This document shows positions 41,573-49,497 of a DNA stretch of 64,000 nt, piece after piece (positions within the stretch are counted from its first letter, which is position 1; each line of letters opens with the position of its first letter). Source of the DNA: Pseudomonas kribbensis (GTDB taxonomy: Bacteria > Pseudomonadota > Gammaproteobacteria > Pseudomonadales > Pseudomonadaceae); contig NZ_CP029608.1 in NCBI RefSeq assembly GCF_003352185.1, positions 3,472,001-3,536,000 on the forward strand. Reading direction: 5' to 3'. The notes beneath the pieces are model-generated. The model saw nothing but the letters and a program-made list of their open reading frames with translations. It was not told the origin of the DNA and did no database searches. The position numbers were made by a program, and so were the translations under genes.

Positions 41573-42531
41573 TGCAGCTGACTCAAGGCAATCCGCACGG
41601 CTTTGCGCACTTCCGGGTCGCCGTCGTCCTGCGCGGCCTGTAACGCCGCCACGGCGCCGCGATCATTCAATTCGCCAAGGGCAAGCGCGGCTTCCTTGCG
41701 CAGGTTGCTGATGCGATGACCGAGGGTGTCGATCAGAGCGTCGAGGGCCGGCACGTAACGCAAACGGCCGAGGCTGCGAGTGGCGCGCAGGCGAACCTGC
41801 CAGTAGTTGTCGGCCAAGGCTTCGATCAGCGCCGGGCCCGCGTCGGTGTGGCCGACCTTGCCCAGTGTCGTGGCCGCTTCTTCGCGCACTTGCCAGGCGT
41901 CATCCTGCAAGGCCTGACGCAAGGCCGGAAGCACATCTGCGCCACTTGCCAGGCCCAGGGCGCCGGTAGCGGCGCGGCGTACTTCGGTGTCAGGATCGGC
42001 GCTTGCCAATCGGGCCAAGGCTGACAGTGCGTCGAGTTGTTTGAGCCAGCCGAGCACACCAACGGCTTCGCGACGCACACTCGCATCAGCATCGTTCAAC
42101 GCCTGAAACGCGGCAGGCGCGGCGCCGGGAAAACGCAACTCGCGCAAGGCCCGGAACGCGGCAATCCGCACGCTGGTTTCGGCGTGGCCGGTCCACGGCA
42201 GAATCACCCTGCCCGCCGCTTCGGTCTTGAGCAGACTCAGGCTCTGCGCAGCGGCGGCCTGCACCGCCGGCGACGGATCCGTCAGCGCCTGGCACAGTGC
42301 TTCAACCACCGGTTCGTCTTCCCAGGCTTCCAATAGACGCGCCGCTTCGGCACGCACCTCTTCGGCCGGGTCTTCGGCCAGGCGCTCGACCAGCCAGAGC
42401 AAGCCGTCCGGCTCTTCGAGGTCGGCCAGATCGATCAGGGCAATCCGCCGTACACCGGCGTCATCGGCGGTCAGGCGCGGTTGCAGGGCGAGAATGTCTT
42501 CGTTATCGGTCACAGCAAAAAATGAGGTCAT
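41569..42531 (-). CDS. HEAT-repeat protein (PBS-lyase HEAT-like)
   Basis: 320 residues made almost wholly of about ten 31-residue HEAT-like repeats of the phycobilisome-lyase type: recurring cores include DPAEEVRAEAARLLEAW, DPSPAVQAAAAQSLSLL, DADASVRREAVGVLGWL, DPDTEVRRAATGALGLA, DDAWQVREEAATTLGKVG, DNYWQVRLRATRSLGRL and DGDPEVRKAVRIALSQLQ. No signal peptide. A protein-binding solenoid, probably a chaperone or scaffold for the flavoprotein or ferredoxin encoded upstream, as PBS-type HEAT proteins help insert cofactors; that is inference. It overlaps the ABC ATPase gene by 4 bases. Confidence 0.88.
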   Translation of the reverse strand: MTSFFAVTDNEDILALQPRLTADDAGVRRIALIDLADLEEPDGLLWLVERLAEDPAEEVRAEAARLLEAWEDEPVVEALCQALTDPSPAVQAAAAQSLSLLKTEAAGRVILPWTGHAETSVRIAAFRALRELRFPGAAPAAFQALNDADASVRREAVGVLGWLKQLDALSALARLASADPDTEVRRAATGALGLASGADVLPALRQALQDDAWQVREEAATTLGKVGHTDAGPALIEALADNYWQVRLRATRSLGRLRYVPALDALIDTLGHRISNLRKEAALALGELNDRGAVAALQAAQDDGDPEVRKAVRIALSQLQ

Positions 42532-43376
42532 AAGGCAAATCTCGGCAAGGCGTTTTCAGGAGGCAAACCGAGCGGATTGAGGCGCGGCAGCGGTCGATGG
42601 TTGTCGTGGCGCAGCAGGTCAAGGCAATGGCGTTTGAGGCGCGAGAACTCGTGGCTGGTCACCAGTCCGGTGGTGCGTGGGCGTGGGAAGTCGAGGCGCA
42701 GGTCTTCGATGATCCGCCCCGGCCGTGCGCTCATCACCAGCAAACGGTCGGCGAGGAACAGCGCTTCATCGATGTCATGGGTGACGAACACCACGGTGGT
42801 GCGAATCCGCGTCCAGATGTCCAGCAGCAGTTCCTGCATGTTCAGTCGGGTCAGCGCATCCAGCGCGCCGAAGGGTTCGTCCATCAGCAACAGCCGTGGC
42901 CGGTTGACCAGCACCCGGGCGATCTCCACCCGTTGCTGCATGCCGCCGGAGAGCTGATCCGGCCAGCGCTCGGCGAAACCTTCGAGACCAACCAGTTTGA
43001 GGATTTCATCAGCGGCGCGATGACGTTCGGCCTTGCCGATGCCGCGCATCTTCAGGCCGAAGGCAACGTTGTCGCGCACCGTGCGCCATGGGAACAAGGT
43101 GTGATGCTGGAACACCATGCCGCGCTGCGGTGACGGGCCGGACACTTCGGCGCCGTCGACTTTCAACTGTCCGCCGTGAGGTTGCAGATGCCCGGCCAAT
43201 GCGCCGAGCAAGGTCGACTTGCCGCAACCGGACGGGCCGAGAATGCACACGAACTGGCCCGGCTCGATCTGGCAATCCAGCCCCTGCACCGCTTCGAACG
43301 CGTGCCGGCCTTCGCCGAGGACGATGGATAACTGGCGGATGTCGATCCGCCCTTCCGGGGTTTGCATCACGCTCAT
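42528..43376 (-). CDS. ABC importer ATPase (NitT/TauT/SsuB-like)
   Basis: 282 residues from ATG 43376; the same frame is open further upstream inside the permease gene, which is chance. Walker A LGPSGCGKST, Q-loop FQHHTLFPWRTVRDNV, signature LSGGMQQR, Walker B LLLMDEPFGALD, H-loop VTHDIDEA: the nitrate/sulfonate/taurine subfamily. The start overlaps the permease stop by one base (TGATG) and its end overlaps the HEAT gene by four. Confidence 0.93.
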   Translation of the reverse strand: MSVMQTPEGRIDIRQLSIVLGEGRHAFEAVQGLDCQIEPGQFVCILGPSGCGKSTLLGALAGHLQPHGGQLKVDGAEVSGPSPQRGMVFQHHTLFPWRTVRDNVAFGLKMRGIGKAERHRAADEILKLVGLEGFAERWPDQLSGGMQQRVEIARVLVNRPRLLLMDEPFGALDALTRLNMQELLLDIWTRIRTTVVFVTHDIDEALFLADRLLVMSARPGRIIEDLRLDFPRPRTTGLVTSHEFSRLKRHCLDLLRHDNHRPLPRLNPLGLPPENALPRFAL

Positions 43377-44158
43377 CAGGCTTTTCCTCGTGGTCGGTGC
43401 CAGGGCGTGAACAGCCCGCCCAGGCGTTTGATCAGCAGGCTGCTGCCCATGCCCAACACGCCGATCAGCAACATGCCGACCACGATGTCGGCGTAGTTCT
43501 GGATGGTGTAGGACTCCCACGTGTAGTAACCGATGCCGAACTGGCCGGAGATCATTTCGGCGGTCACCAGACAGAACCACGACGTGCCCATGCCGATGGC
43601 GAGCCCGGTGATGATGCTCGGCGCAGCGCCCGGCAGGATCACTTCCAGCAGGATCGCCCGGCGCCCGGCCCCGAGGCTTTTCGCCGAGGCGATCAGGCGC
43701 GGGTCGACGCCTTCGACACCGTGCACGGTGTTGAGCAGGATCGGGAACAGCGCGCCGGTGAAGGTGATGAAGACCATCGACAACTCCGACGACGGGAACA
43801 TCAGGATCGCCAGTGGAATCCACGCCACAGCGGGGATCGGGCGCAGCACTTCCAGTGGTGGCAGCAGCAGGTCTTCGGCCCACTTCGAGCGGCCGATGGC
43901 CAGGCCCAGGGCGATGCCAATGATCAGCGCAGCGAGGTAGCCGGCGAAGACCCGGCCGAGACTGGCGCTCAGGTGCTGGATGAGCTTGCCGGAGTCGCCG
44001 AGGTCGAGGGCGGCTTCGATCACGGCTAGCGGGGTTGGGACGTTGGCGAAGGTGACGAGGCCGAGGTTCCAGTGGTGGCTGGCGGCGAGTTGCCAGAAGA
44101 GCAGGCAGAGCAGCAGTGAAGCTGCTCTTGATATCCAGCGTCCTTTTGAGATTTTCAT
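43376..44158 (-). CDS. ABC importer permease (NitT/TauT/SsuC-like)
   Basis: 260 residues with about six membrane segments (first 12-26, AASLLLCLLFWQLAA). Coupling motif ASAKSLGAGRRAILLEVILPGAAPSIITGL at about 170-200; PLEVLRPIPAVAWIPLAILMFPSSELSMVFITFTGALFPILLNTVHGV is characteristic of SsuC/TauC-type permeases. It starts two bases after the binding protein stop. Confidence 0.93.
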   Translation of the reverse strand: MKISKGRWISRAASLLLCLLFWQLAASHHWNLGLVTFANVPTPLAVIEAALDLGDSGKLIQHLSASLGRVFAGYLAALIIGIALGLAIGRSKWAEDLLLPPLEVLRPIPAVAWIPLAILMFPSSELSMVFITFTGALFPILLNTVHGVEGVDPRLIASAKSLGAGRRAILLEVILPGAAPSIITGLAIGMGTSWFCLVTAEMISGQFGIGYYTWESYTIQNYADIVVGMLLIGVLGMGSSLLIKRLGGLFTPWHRPRGKA

Positions 44159-44160
44159 GA

Positions 44161-45564
44161 TTAGCGACTGACCACAGCCTGCGCGGTGGCATCGGTGAAA
44201 TCAAACACCTTGCCTCCCTGCGCCGAAGCAAATTGCTGCGCCTGCCCCTTCAACAAAAACGCACTCAACCGCCCCTTCCCATCACTGGCAAACCACGCCT
44301 GCTCCGCCAGCAACTTGATCCCGCTGTCACTCGCCTGGGCATACACCGCCCGGATGTTCTTGCCTTCCGACTTCAAGCCGGCCAACGCCGTGAACGCCTC
44401 TTCAGCCGAGGCATACCGCCGAACCTTGTCCTCCCCCCGCACCCAGATTTCCGCAACATGGCTGAAATCAGAAATGGCTTTTCCAGTCACCGCATCGACA
44501 GACTTCAACGGCGTCTGCGCGTAGTTGGCCAGTTGCGCGGCGTAATCCAGGTTCGAGGCCTTGAACGCCGCGCGGATGTACTGATCGTCGATAAAGGTAT
44601 TCAGGTCGAGTCCGCGATCGGCCTTCTTCAGCAGCTTCAGCGTGTCGATGGCGGTGCCCACGGCCTGTCGATATTCCGGTTTCCAGCTCAGGTCACGGGT
44701 CTGCACGCCCAGCGGGCCGTGGAACAGGTAATTGACCTCGGCATCGACGCCAGTGACCTTGGCGATCAGCTCGCTGTATTTCTCCGGTTCGGCGGCCAGC
44801 AGTTGATTGGCCTCGATGGTTGCGCGCAGGTAGGCGACGACGATTTCCGGGTACTTTTTCGCGTAGGCCTGATCCACCAGCGCACCGTGGAAGGTCGGTG
44901 CATTGGCCTGGGCGCCGTCGTAGATCTTGCGGGCGAAGCCGCGGCTCGGGAACAGTTCGGCGAACGGCACGAAGTCGGCGTGGGCGTCGATCTTGCCGGC
45001 CTGCAACGCCGAGCCTGCGACCTCCGGTGGCTGGGCGATGATGTTCACATCCTTCAGCGGATCCCATCCTTGCTCGGCCACCGCGCGCAGCAACATGCCG
45101 TGGGCCGTGGAAGCGAACGGCACGGAGATGGTCTTGCCCTTGAGCTCGCTCAACGACTGCACGCCGGACGCGCTCGGCACCACGATGCCGTTGCCGCTGC
45201 CCTTGATGCTGCCCGACAGCACGCTGATGAACAGGCTGTGCTTGCCGGCGGTTTCGAACGCCACGCCGTTAAACGCACCGGGGAAATCGGCCATGGCGCC
45301 GAAGTCGAGTTTGCCGGCGACCATCTCGTTGGTCAGCGGTGCGCCGCTGGTGAAGTTCTTCCACTGCACATCATATTTGGCGTCCTTGTAGGCGCCGTCG
45401 TGGGGCAGGTATTTGTCGAGCAGGCCGAGCTCACGGATCAACAGCCCGCCGGCGGCGCAGTTGATGGTGGTGTCCTGGGTGCCGATGGCGATGCGGATGG
45501 TTTCGGCCGAGGCCGACAGGGTGAACGAAGCCAGTACCAGACCGGCGATTGCTGCACGCAACAT
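44161..45564 (-). CDS. ABC importer binding protein (SsuA/TauA-like) with long C-terminal extension
   Basis: 467 residues from ATG 45564 (AGGGGA six bases upstream). Signal peptide about 1-21 (LVLASFTLSASAE). The SsuA/TauA-type core (IRIAIGTQDTTINCAAGGLLIRELGLLDKYLP, LDFGAMADFPGAFNGV, LKGKTISVPFASTAHGMLLRAVAEQG, AHADFVPFAELFPSRGFARKIYDG) covers about 1-330. Family members are usually 310-350 residues; here about 130 further residues follow (ending GGKVFDFTDATAQAVVSR) that I do not recognise. Substrate probably a small anionic or organosulfur compound, by family only. Confidence 0.88.
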   Translation of the reverse strand: MLRAAIAGLVLASFTLSASAETIRIAIGTQDTTINCAAGGLLIRELGLLDKYLPHDGAYKDAKYDVQWKNFTSGAPLTNEMVAGKLDFGAMADFPGAFNGVAFETAGKHSLFISVLSGSIKGSGNGIVVPSASGVQSLSELKGKTISVPFASTAHGMLLRAVAEQGWDPLKDVNIIAQPPEVAGSALQAGKIDAHADFVPFAELFPSRGFARKIYDGAQANAPTFHGALVDQAYAKKYPEIVVAYLRATIEANQLLAAEPEKYSELIAKVTGVDAEVNYLFHGPLGVQTRDLSWKPEYRQAVGTAIDTLKLLKKADRGLDLNTFIDDQYIRAAFKASNLDYAAQLANYAQTPLKSVDAVTGKAISDFSHVAEIWVRGEDKVRRYASAEEAFTALAGLKSEGKNIRAVYAQASDSGIKLLAEQAWFASDGKGRLSAFLLKGQAQQFASAQGGKVFDFTDATAQAVVSR

Positions 45565-45674
45565 GGTTGAATCCCCTCGAATCATTTTTAGGATGTTCGT
45601 CTCCGCCGCGATCAGGGCGCGGTGGGAAACGAGGGGTGTCTTGAATCAGGCGTCCGGTGTTGCCGGATAGCGTT

Positions 45675-45920
45675 TTAGCGAAGCAGATACGGGATTTCGA
45701 CTTTCACCGCACCGGTCGGGCAATCCTTTTCGCAAGGCATGCAGTACCAGCATTCATCGAAGGCCATGTAGGCCTTTTGCGTGGCCGGGTTGATCGCCAG
45801 CAGGTCCATCGGACAGACGTCGACACACACGGTGCAGCCCTTTTCGGCGATGCATATGTCCTCGTCCACAGTGACGGGGGCGTTGGAGCGGAAGAAGATT
45901 TCCTGGGCTTGATAGGCCAT
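45675..45920 (-). CDS. two-cluster [4Fe-4S] ferredoxin, APS reductase beta (AprB)-like
   Basis: 81 residues from ATG 45920. Two [4Fe-4S] motifs: Cys23, Cys29, Cys32 and Cys36-Pro, then Cys57, Cys60, Cys63 and Cys67-Pro. The longer first spacing (C-x5-C) and the segment after it (DLLAINPATQKAYMAFDECWYC) recall AprB of adenylylsulfate reductase, where the equivalent reads DLM.LD..KMKAYN..DMCWEC. It is 25 bases past the flavoprotein stop, so the two probably form an electron-transfer pair. Confidence 0.85.
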   Translation of the reverse strand: MAYQAQEIFFRSNAPVTVDEDICIAEKGCTVCVDVCPMDLLAINPATQKAYMAFDECWYCMPCEKDCPTGAVKVEIPYLLR

Positions 45921-45945
45921 GGTCCGGACTCTCTCTAGTGATGGC

Positions 45946-47676
45946 TCAAGCGGCAAAAGCGCCGACCCGAAGGCGGTCGTAAGCCTGCATTTCCTCGGCA
46001 TCGAGGGGGATGATGTAAGGCTCGACGGCTTTCTTGAAACTGGTCATGCGCCCGTCCTCGCCCTTCTTCAGGTGGCAGTGGCAGAACCATTCGCGGTCGT
46101 CCCGCTGCGGGTGATCGACGCGATAGTGGTACAAGCCCCAACGGCTTTCGGCGCGGAACAGCGAGGCGCGGGCGGCCATTTCGGCGCAGTCGCGGATCAC
46201 ACTGGTTTCCATGGCACGCATCAGTTCGTGGGCGTTGTTGGCCTTCATCTCGTTGAGATCACGTTCGATGTCGCTGAAGCGTTGCAGGCCGATTTCCATC
46301 TTCTTCGTCACTTTCGGCGGTTGCAGGTAGTCGTTGACGAAGCGTCGCAGCTTGTACTCGACCTGGGCCGGCGGCAGGCCGTGTTCGCGATCCAGCGGTG
46401 CGTAGACCCGGGCCTTTTCCTTCGCGATCTGCTCGGCATCCAGCGCGGAGAACTCGCGCCTGGCGACAAACTCCGCCGCGTTGTGACCCGCAAACCAGCC
46501 GTAGGTGAACGCGCCGAGCATGTAGTTGTGCGGTACGGCGGCCATGTCGCCGGCCGAATACAAACCTTTCACCGAGGTTTCGGCACGCTCGTTGACCCAC
46601 ACCCCGGACGCCGAGTGACCGCTGCAGAAACCGATTTCCGAGATGTGCATCTCGACCATCTGCGTGCGGTAATCGGTGCCGCGATTGGCGTGGAACTGGC
46701 CACGGCTCGGGCGCTCGTTGCTGTGCAGGATTTCCTCGATGTTCTGGATGGTTTCCTCGGCCAGGTGGTCAAGTTTGAGGAATACCGGGCCATTGCCGCT
46801 TTCCAGTTCCTGGTGGAACTCCCACATCATCTGCCCGCTCCAGTAGTCGCACTCGATGAAGCGCTCGCCCTTGTTGTTGGCGGTGTAGCCACCCAGCGGG
46901 CCAGTGACGTAGGCGCAGGCCGGGCCGTTGTAATCCTTGATCAGCGGGTTGATCTGGAAGCACTCGAGGTTCGCCAGTTCGGCCCCGGCGTGATACGCCA
47001 TCGCATAGCCGTCGCCGGCATTGGTCGGGTTTTCGTAGGTGCCCATCAGGTAACCCGAGGACGGCAAACCCAGTCGCCCGGCAGCGCCGCAGGCGAGGAT
47101 TACGGCTTTGGCCTTGATCACGTGGAAGTCGGCGGTGCGGCAGTCAAATCCCATCACGCCGTTGACGGCGCCCTCCTCGTCGGTCAGCAAACGGGTGCAG
47201 ACCAGGCGATTGGTGATGCTGACCCGCGCCCGTTTCAACTGGCGATACAGGACCTTCTTGATGTCGTGCCCTTCCGGCATCGGCAGCACATAGGCGCCCA
47301 TGTGGTGGACTTTTTTCACCGCGTAATCGCCGGTTTCGTCCTTCTCGAACTTCACGCCCCAGCGGTCGAGCTGCTCGATGGTTTCAAAGCTGTGCGTCGC
47401 GTAGGCGTAGACCGCCGCCTGATTGACGATGCCGTCGTTGGCGATGGTGATTTCCTTGGTGTACTGCTCGGGCGTCGAGTGGCCGGGAATGATCGCGTTG
47501 TTCAGGCCGTCCATGCCCATGCTGATCGCGCCGCTGCGCTTGACGTTGGCCTTGTCCACCAGCAGCACGCGCAGCTCCTTGTTCTTTTCCTTGGCCTTGA
47601 TCGCCGCCATCGGGCCGGCCGTGCCGCCGCCGATCACGACGATGTCGTATTCCTGCTCTAAGGTATTGCGGGTCAT
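45946..47676 (-). CDS. FAD-dependent oxidoreductase, APS reductase alpha (AprA)/fumarate reductase-like
   Basis: 576 residues from ATG 47676. FAD Rossmann motif YDIVVIGGGTAGPMAAIKAKE at the N-terminus, then LLVDKANVKRSGAISMGMDGLNN, which matches AprA (VEKA..RSGAVAQGLSAIN) better than succinate dehydrogenase, a capping domain (ANNKGERFIECDYWSG), a second FAD segment GLYSAGDMAAVPHNYMLGAFTYGWFAGHNAAEF and a helical C-terminus (SLFRAESRWGLYHYRVDHPQRDDREWFCHCHLKKG). No signal peptide; soluble. With the ferredoxin it looks like an AprAB-type enzyme, but aprM/qmo and sat genes are absent, so the substrate may not be adenylylsulfate. Starts one base after the regulator gene. Confidence 0.87.
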   Translation of the reverse strand: MTRNTLEQEYDIVVIGGGTAGPMAAIKAKEKNKELRVLLVDKANVKRSGAISMGMDGLNNAIIPGHSTPEQYTKEITIANDGIVNQAAVYAYATHSFETIEQLDRWGVKFEKDETGDYAVKKVHHMGAYVLPMPEGHDIKKVLYRQLKRARVSITNRLVCTRLLTDEEGAVNGVMGFDCRTADFHVIKAKAVILACGAAGRLGLPSSGYLMGTYENPTNAGDGYAMAYHAGAELANLECFQINPLIKDYNGPACAYVTGPLGGYTANNKGERFIECDYWSGQMMWEFHQELESGNGPVFLKLDHLAEETIQNIEEILHSNERPSRGQFHANRGTDYRTQMVEMHISEIGFCSGHSASGVWVNERAETSVKGLYSAGDMAAVPHNYMLGAFTYGWFAGHNAAEFVARREFSALDAEQIAKEKARVYAPLDREHGLPPAQVEYKLRRFVNDYLQPPKVTKKMEIGLQRFSDIERDLNEMKANNAHELMRAMETSVIRDCAEMAARASLFRAESRWGLYHYRVDHPQRDDREWFCHCHLKKGEDGRMTSFKKAVEPYIIPLDAEEMQAYDRLRVGAFAA

Positions 47677-47677
47677 G

Positions 47678-48424
47678 TCACGCCCCTTTTTGCCGGTCGA
47701 TCCGCAGGCGGTACTGGAACGCATCGCCACGGTAGTAAAGGTGTTCGAAGTCCAGCGGCTGGCCGTGGCCATCGTGGGTCAGACGCTCGATGCGCATGAT
47801 CGGCGAGCCGGCCTCGACGTTCAGGGCCTGGGTCAGGTCGCTGTCCGCCAGCACCGCGTCGATGGCCAGGTCGGCGTGGCCGAGGGCGATACCGCAGTCG
47901 TTTTCGAGGATCAGGAAGATGTCGCGGGTGACCAGATCAGCCTTCTCCAGCCGCTCGCCGACGGCTTTTGGCAAGTAGGTGATTTCCAGCGAGATCGGCT
48001 CGCGGTTGATCAGCCGTACGCGTTTGATCTGCGCAACGATTTCGCCTTCGGCGACCTGCAAACGCTCGGCGACCAGTTTGTCGGCGGCGATGAATTTGAA
48101 ACTGCGCAGGCGGTTGATCACCTCGTAGCCACGGCCGGTCATGGACTCGGCGAGGCCTTGCAGGGTGCTGACGTTCTGGAAGGTCTTGGGCTTGGCGACG
48201 AAGGTACCTTTGCCGTGGATCTTGAAGATCAGCCCTTCTTTCTGCAGATCGCCCAGCGCCTGGCGCACGGTGATGCGGCTGACTTTGAACAGCGTGCCGA
48301 GCTCGCTTTCGGACGGCATCTGGCTGTCTTGCGGGTATTCGCCGTCGAGAATGCGAGCGCGCAGCACGTCGCGCAGTTGGGTGTGCAGCGGAACGCTACT
48401 TAAGGAGAGAACGTTATCGGTCAT
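47678..48424 (-). CDS. GntR-family regulator, HutC/UTRA subfamily
   Basis: 248 residues from ATG 48424; a GTG three bases earlier is the alternative. Winged HTH about 12-75 (YPQDSQMPSESELGTLFKVSRITVRQALGDLQKEGLIFKIHGKGTFVAKP), then a UTRA ligand domain (about 95-240; QIKRVRLINREPISLEITYLPKAVGERLEKADL). First gene of the operon that includes the flavoprotein, ferredoxin and importer, so it most likely represses its own operon and is relieved by the imported compound. Three GTTATRAC elements lie just upstream. Confidence 0.93.
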   Translation of the reverse strand: MTDNVLSLSSVPLHTQLRDVLRARILDGEYPQDSQMPSESELGTLFKVSRITVRQALGDLQKEGLIFKIHGKGTFVAKPKTFQNVSTLQGLAESMTGRGYEVINRLRSFKFIAADKLVAERLQVAEGEIVAQIKRVRLINREPISLEITYLPKAVGERLEKADLVTRDIFLILENDCGIALGHADLAIDAVLADSDLTQALNVEAGSPIMRIERLTHDGHGQPLDFEHLYYRGDAFQYRLRIDRQKGA

Positions 48425-48437
48425 CACGGGATCACTT

Positions 48438-48477
48438 GTTATAACGAGTTATGACGTGATCTTAGAGACGTTATGAC
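48438..48477 (-). promoter_or_regulatory. three GTTATRAC repeats upstream of the GntR/UTRA gene, candidate operator
   Basis: GTTATAAC (48438-48445, itself a perfect 8-base palindrome), GTTATGAC (48448-48455) and GTTATGAC (48470-48477) begin 10 and 22 bases apart, roughly one and two helical turns. They are 14-53 bases ahead of the regulator's ATG. The arrangement suits cooperative binding by the encoded GntR protein; not tested. Confidence 0.6.
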
Positions 48478-48519
48478 AAGCTTGAGAAATACCGAATGGG
48501 CATAAGGTTAGATGCGCCT

Positions 48520-49488
48520 TCAGTGGCGCTTGAGGATCTGATCCATGACCCAATCGGTCTTCAGCGCTTCGGCGGCTACTGCCGGATGCCTAGACTCACC
48601 GCGAATCTGCGCGTTCATGCCCAGCACGTGATGCCACTGGATGTGATCGTGATGGGGGATTTCCAGGCTGATGTCCTCATCGGCGTGCAGTTCGACCGGA
48701 TGCTCGTCGAACACCGAAAAGCCAATCCGCCCTTGGCTGCCGATGATCTCGACCCGATCCTCGCGCCGATCCGCGACAAAGCTCCAGCAGCCCATGCCCA
48801 ACGCGCCCGAGGCGAATCGCCAACTGGCGCTGACCGCATCTTCCGCCGCATACAACCCGGCCTGACGCGCCGTGAAGCCGGCGACTTCAACGATGTCGCC
48901 CAGCAGGTACTGGAACAGATCGAAACCATGGCTGGCCAGATCCGCAAAATACCCGCCACCAGCCACCGCCGGATCGGTGCGCCAGTTGGCGCTGCCGTCC
49001 AGATCCTTCGGCGACGGCGCCTTGGTCAGCGTCCAGCTCAGATGCCGCACTTCGCCGATACGCCCCTGCTGCAACCATTGCCGAACCTGCTGGAAACGCG
49101 GCAGCGAACGGCGGTAATAGGACACGAATAAGTGCAGACCTGCATCGGCAAACACCCGCTGCATTTCGCGGCTTTGCCCGGCGTTGAGGGCCATGGGTTT
49201 TTCCACGCAGCAATGCTTGCCGGCGGCGGCGACTTTCAGGCTGTAGGCATGGTGGCTGTCGGGGGGCGTGGCGATGTACACCGCGTCCACCTCGGGGTCG
49301 TTGATCAGCGCATCGACGTCGGTGTAAGTCCGGGCGATGCCGTGGCGCGCGGCGTAATCGGTCACGGCTTCGAGGCGTCGCCCCATCACCGCCACCAACG
49401 CCGAGCCGGGGGCCTTGTAGAAGGCCGGCCCGCTCTTGCGTTCGGCAACACTCCCGCAACCGATCATGCCCCAGCGCACCACGTTCAT
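48520..49488 (-). CDS. Gfo/Idh/MocA-family NAD(P)-dependent oxidoreductase
   Basis: 322 residues from ATG 49488, which has AAGG eight bases upstream (within the previous gene's stop); a GTG at 49494 is too close to that site. Rossmann opening VRWGMIGCGSVAERKSG, then CCVEKPMALN (the EKP motif with catalytic Lys) and GGGYFADLASHGFDLFQYLLGDI with the His of the active site. It should oxidise or reduce a sugar or polyol-like substrate. It follows the Dyp peroxidase gene after a few bases, so the two are probably co-transcribed; the link between their roles is unclear. Confidence 0.88.
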   Translation of the reverse strand: MNVVRWGMIGCGSVAERKSGPAFYKAPGSALVAVMGRRLEAVTDYAARHGIARTYTDVDALINDPEVDAVYIATPPDSHHAYSLKVAAAGKHCCVEKPMALNAGQSREMQRVFADAGLHLFVSYYRRSLPRFQQVRQWLQQGRIGEVRHLSWTLTKAPSPKDLDGSANWRTDPAVAGGGYFADLASHGFDLFQYLLGDIVEVAGFTARQAGLYAAEDAVSASWRFASGALGMGCWSFVADRREDRVEIIGSQGRIGFSVFDEHPVELHADEDISLEIPHHDHIQWHHVLGMNAQIRGESRHPAVAAEALKTDWVMDQILKRH

Positions 49489-49497
49489 CGTCACGCC

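Noticed and set aside
42528..44231. 567-codon frame suggesting a permease/ATPase fusion protein
   Set aside because: The N-terminal part is a chance open frame (Arg-rich, different frame from the real permease). The ATPase starts at 43376 and overlaps the permease stop by one base.
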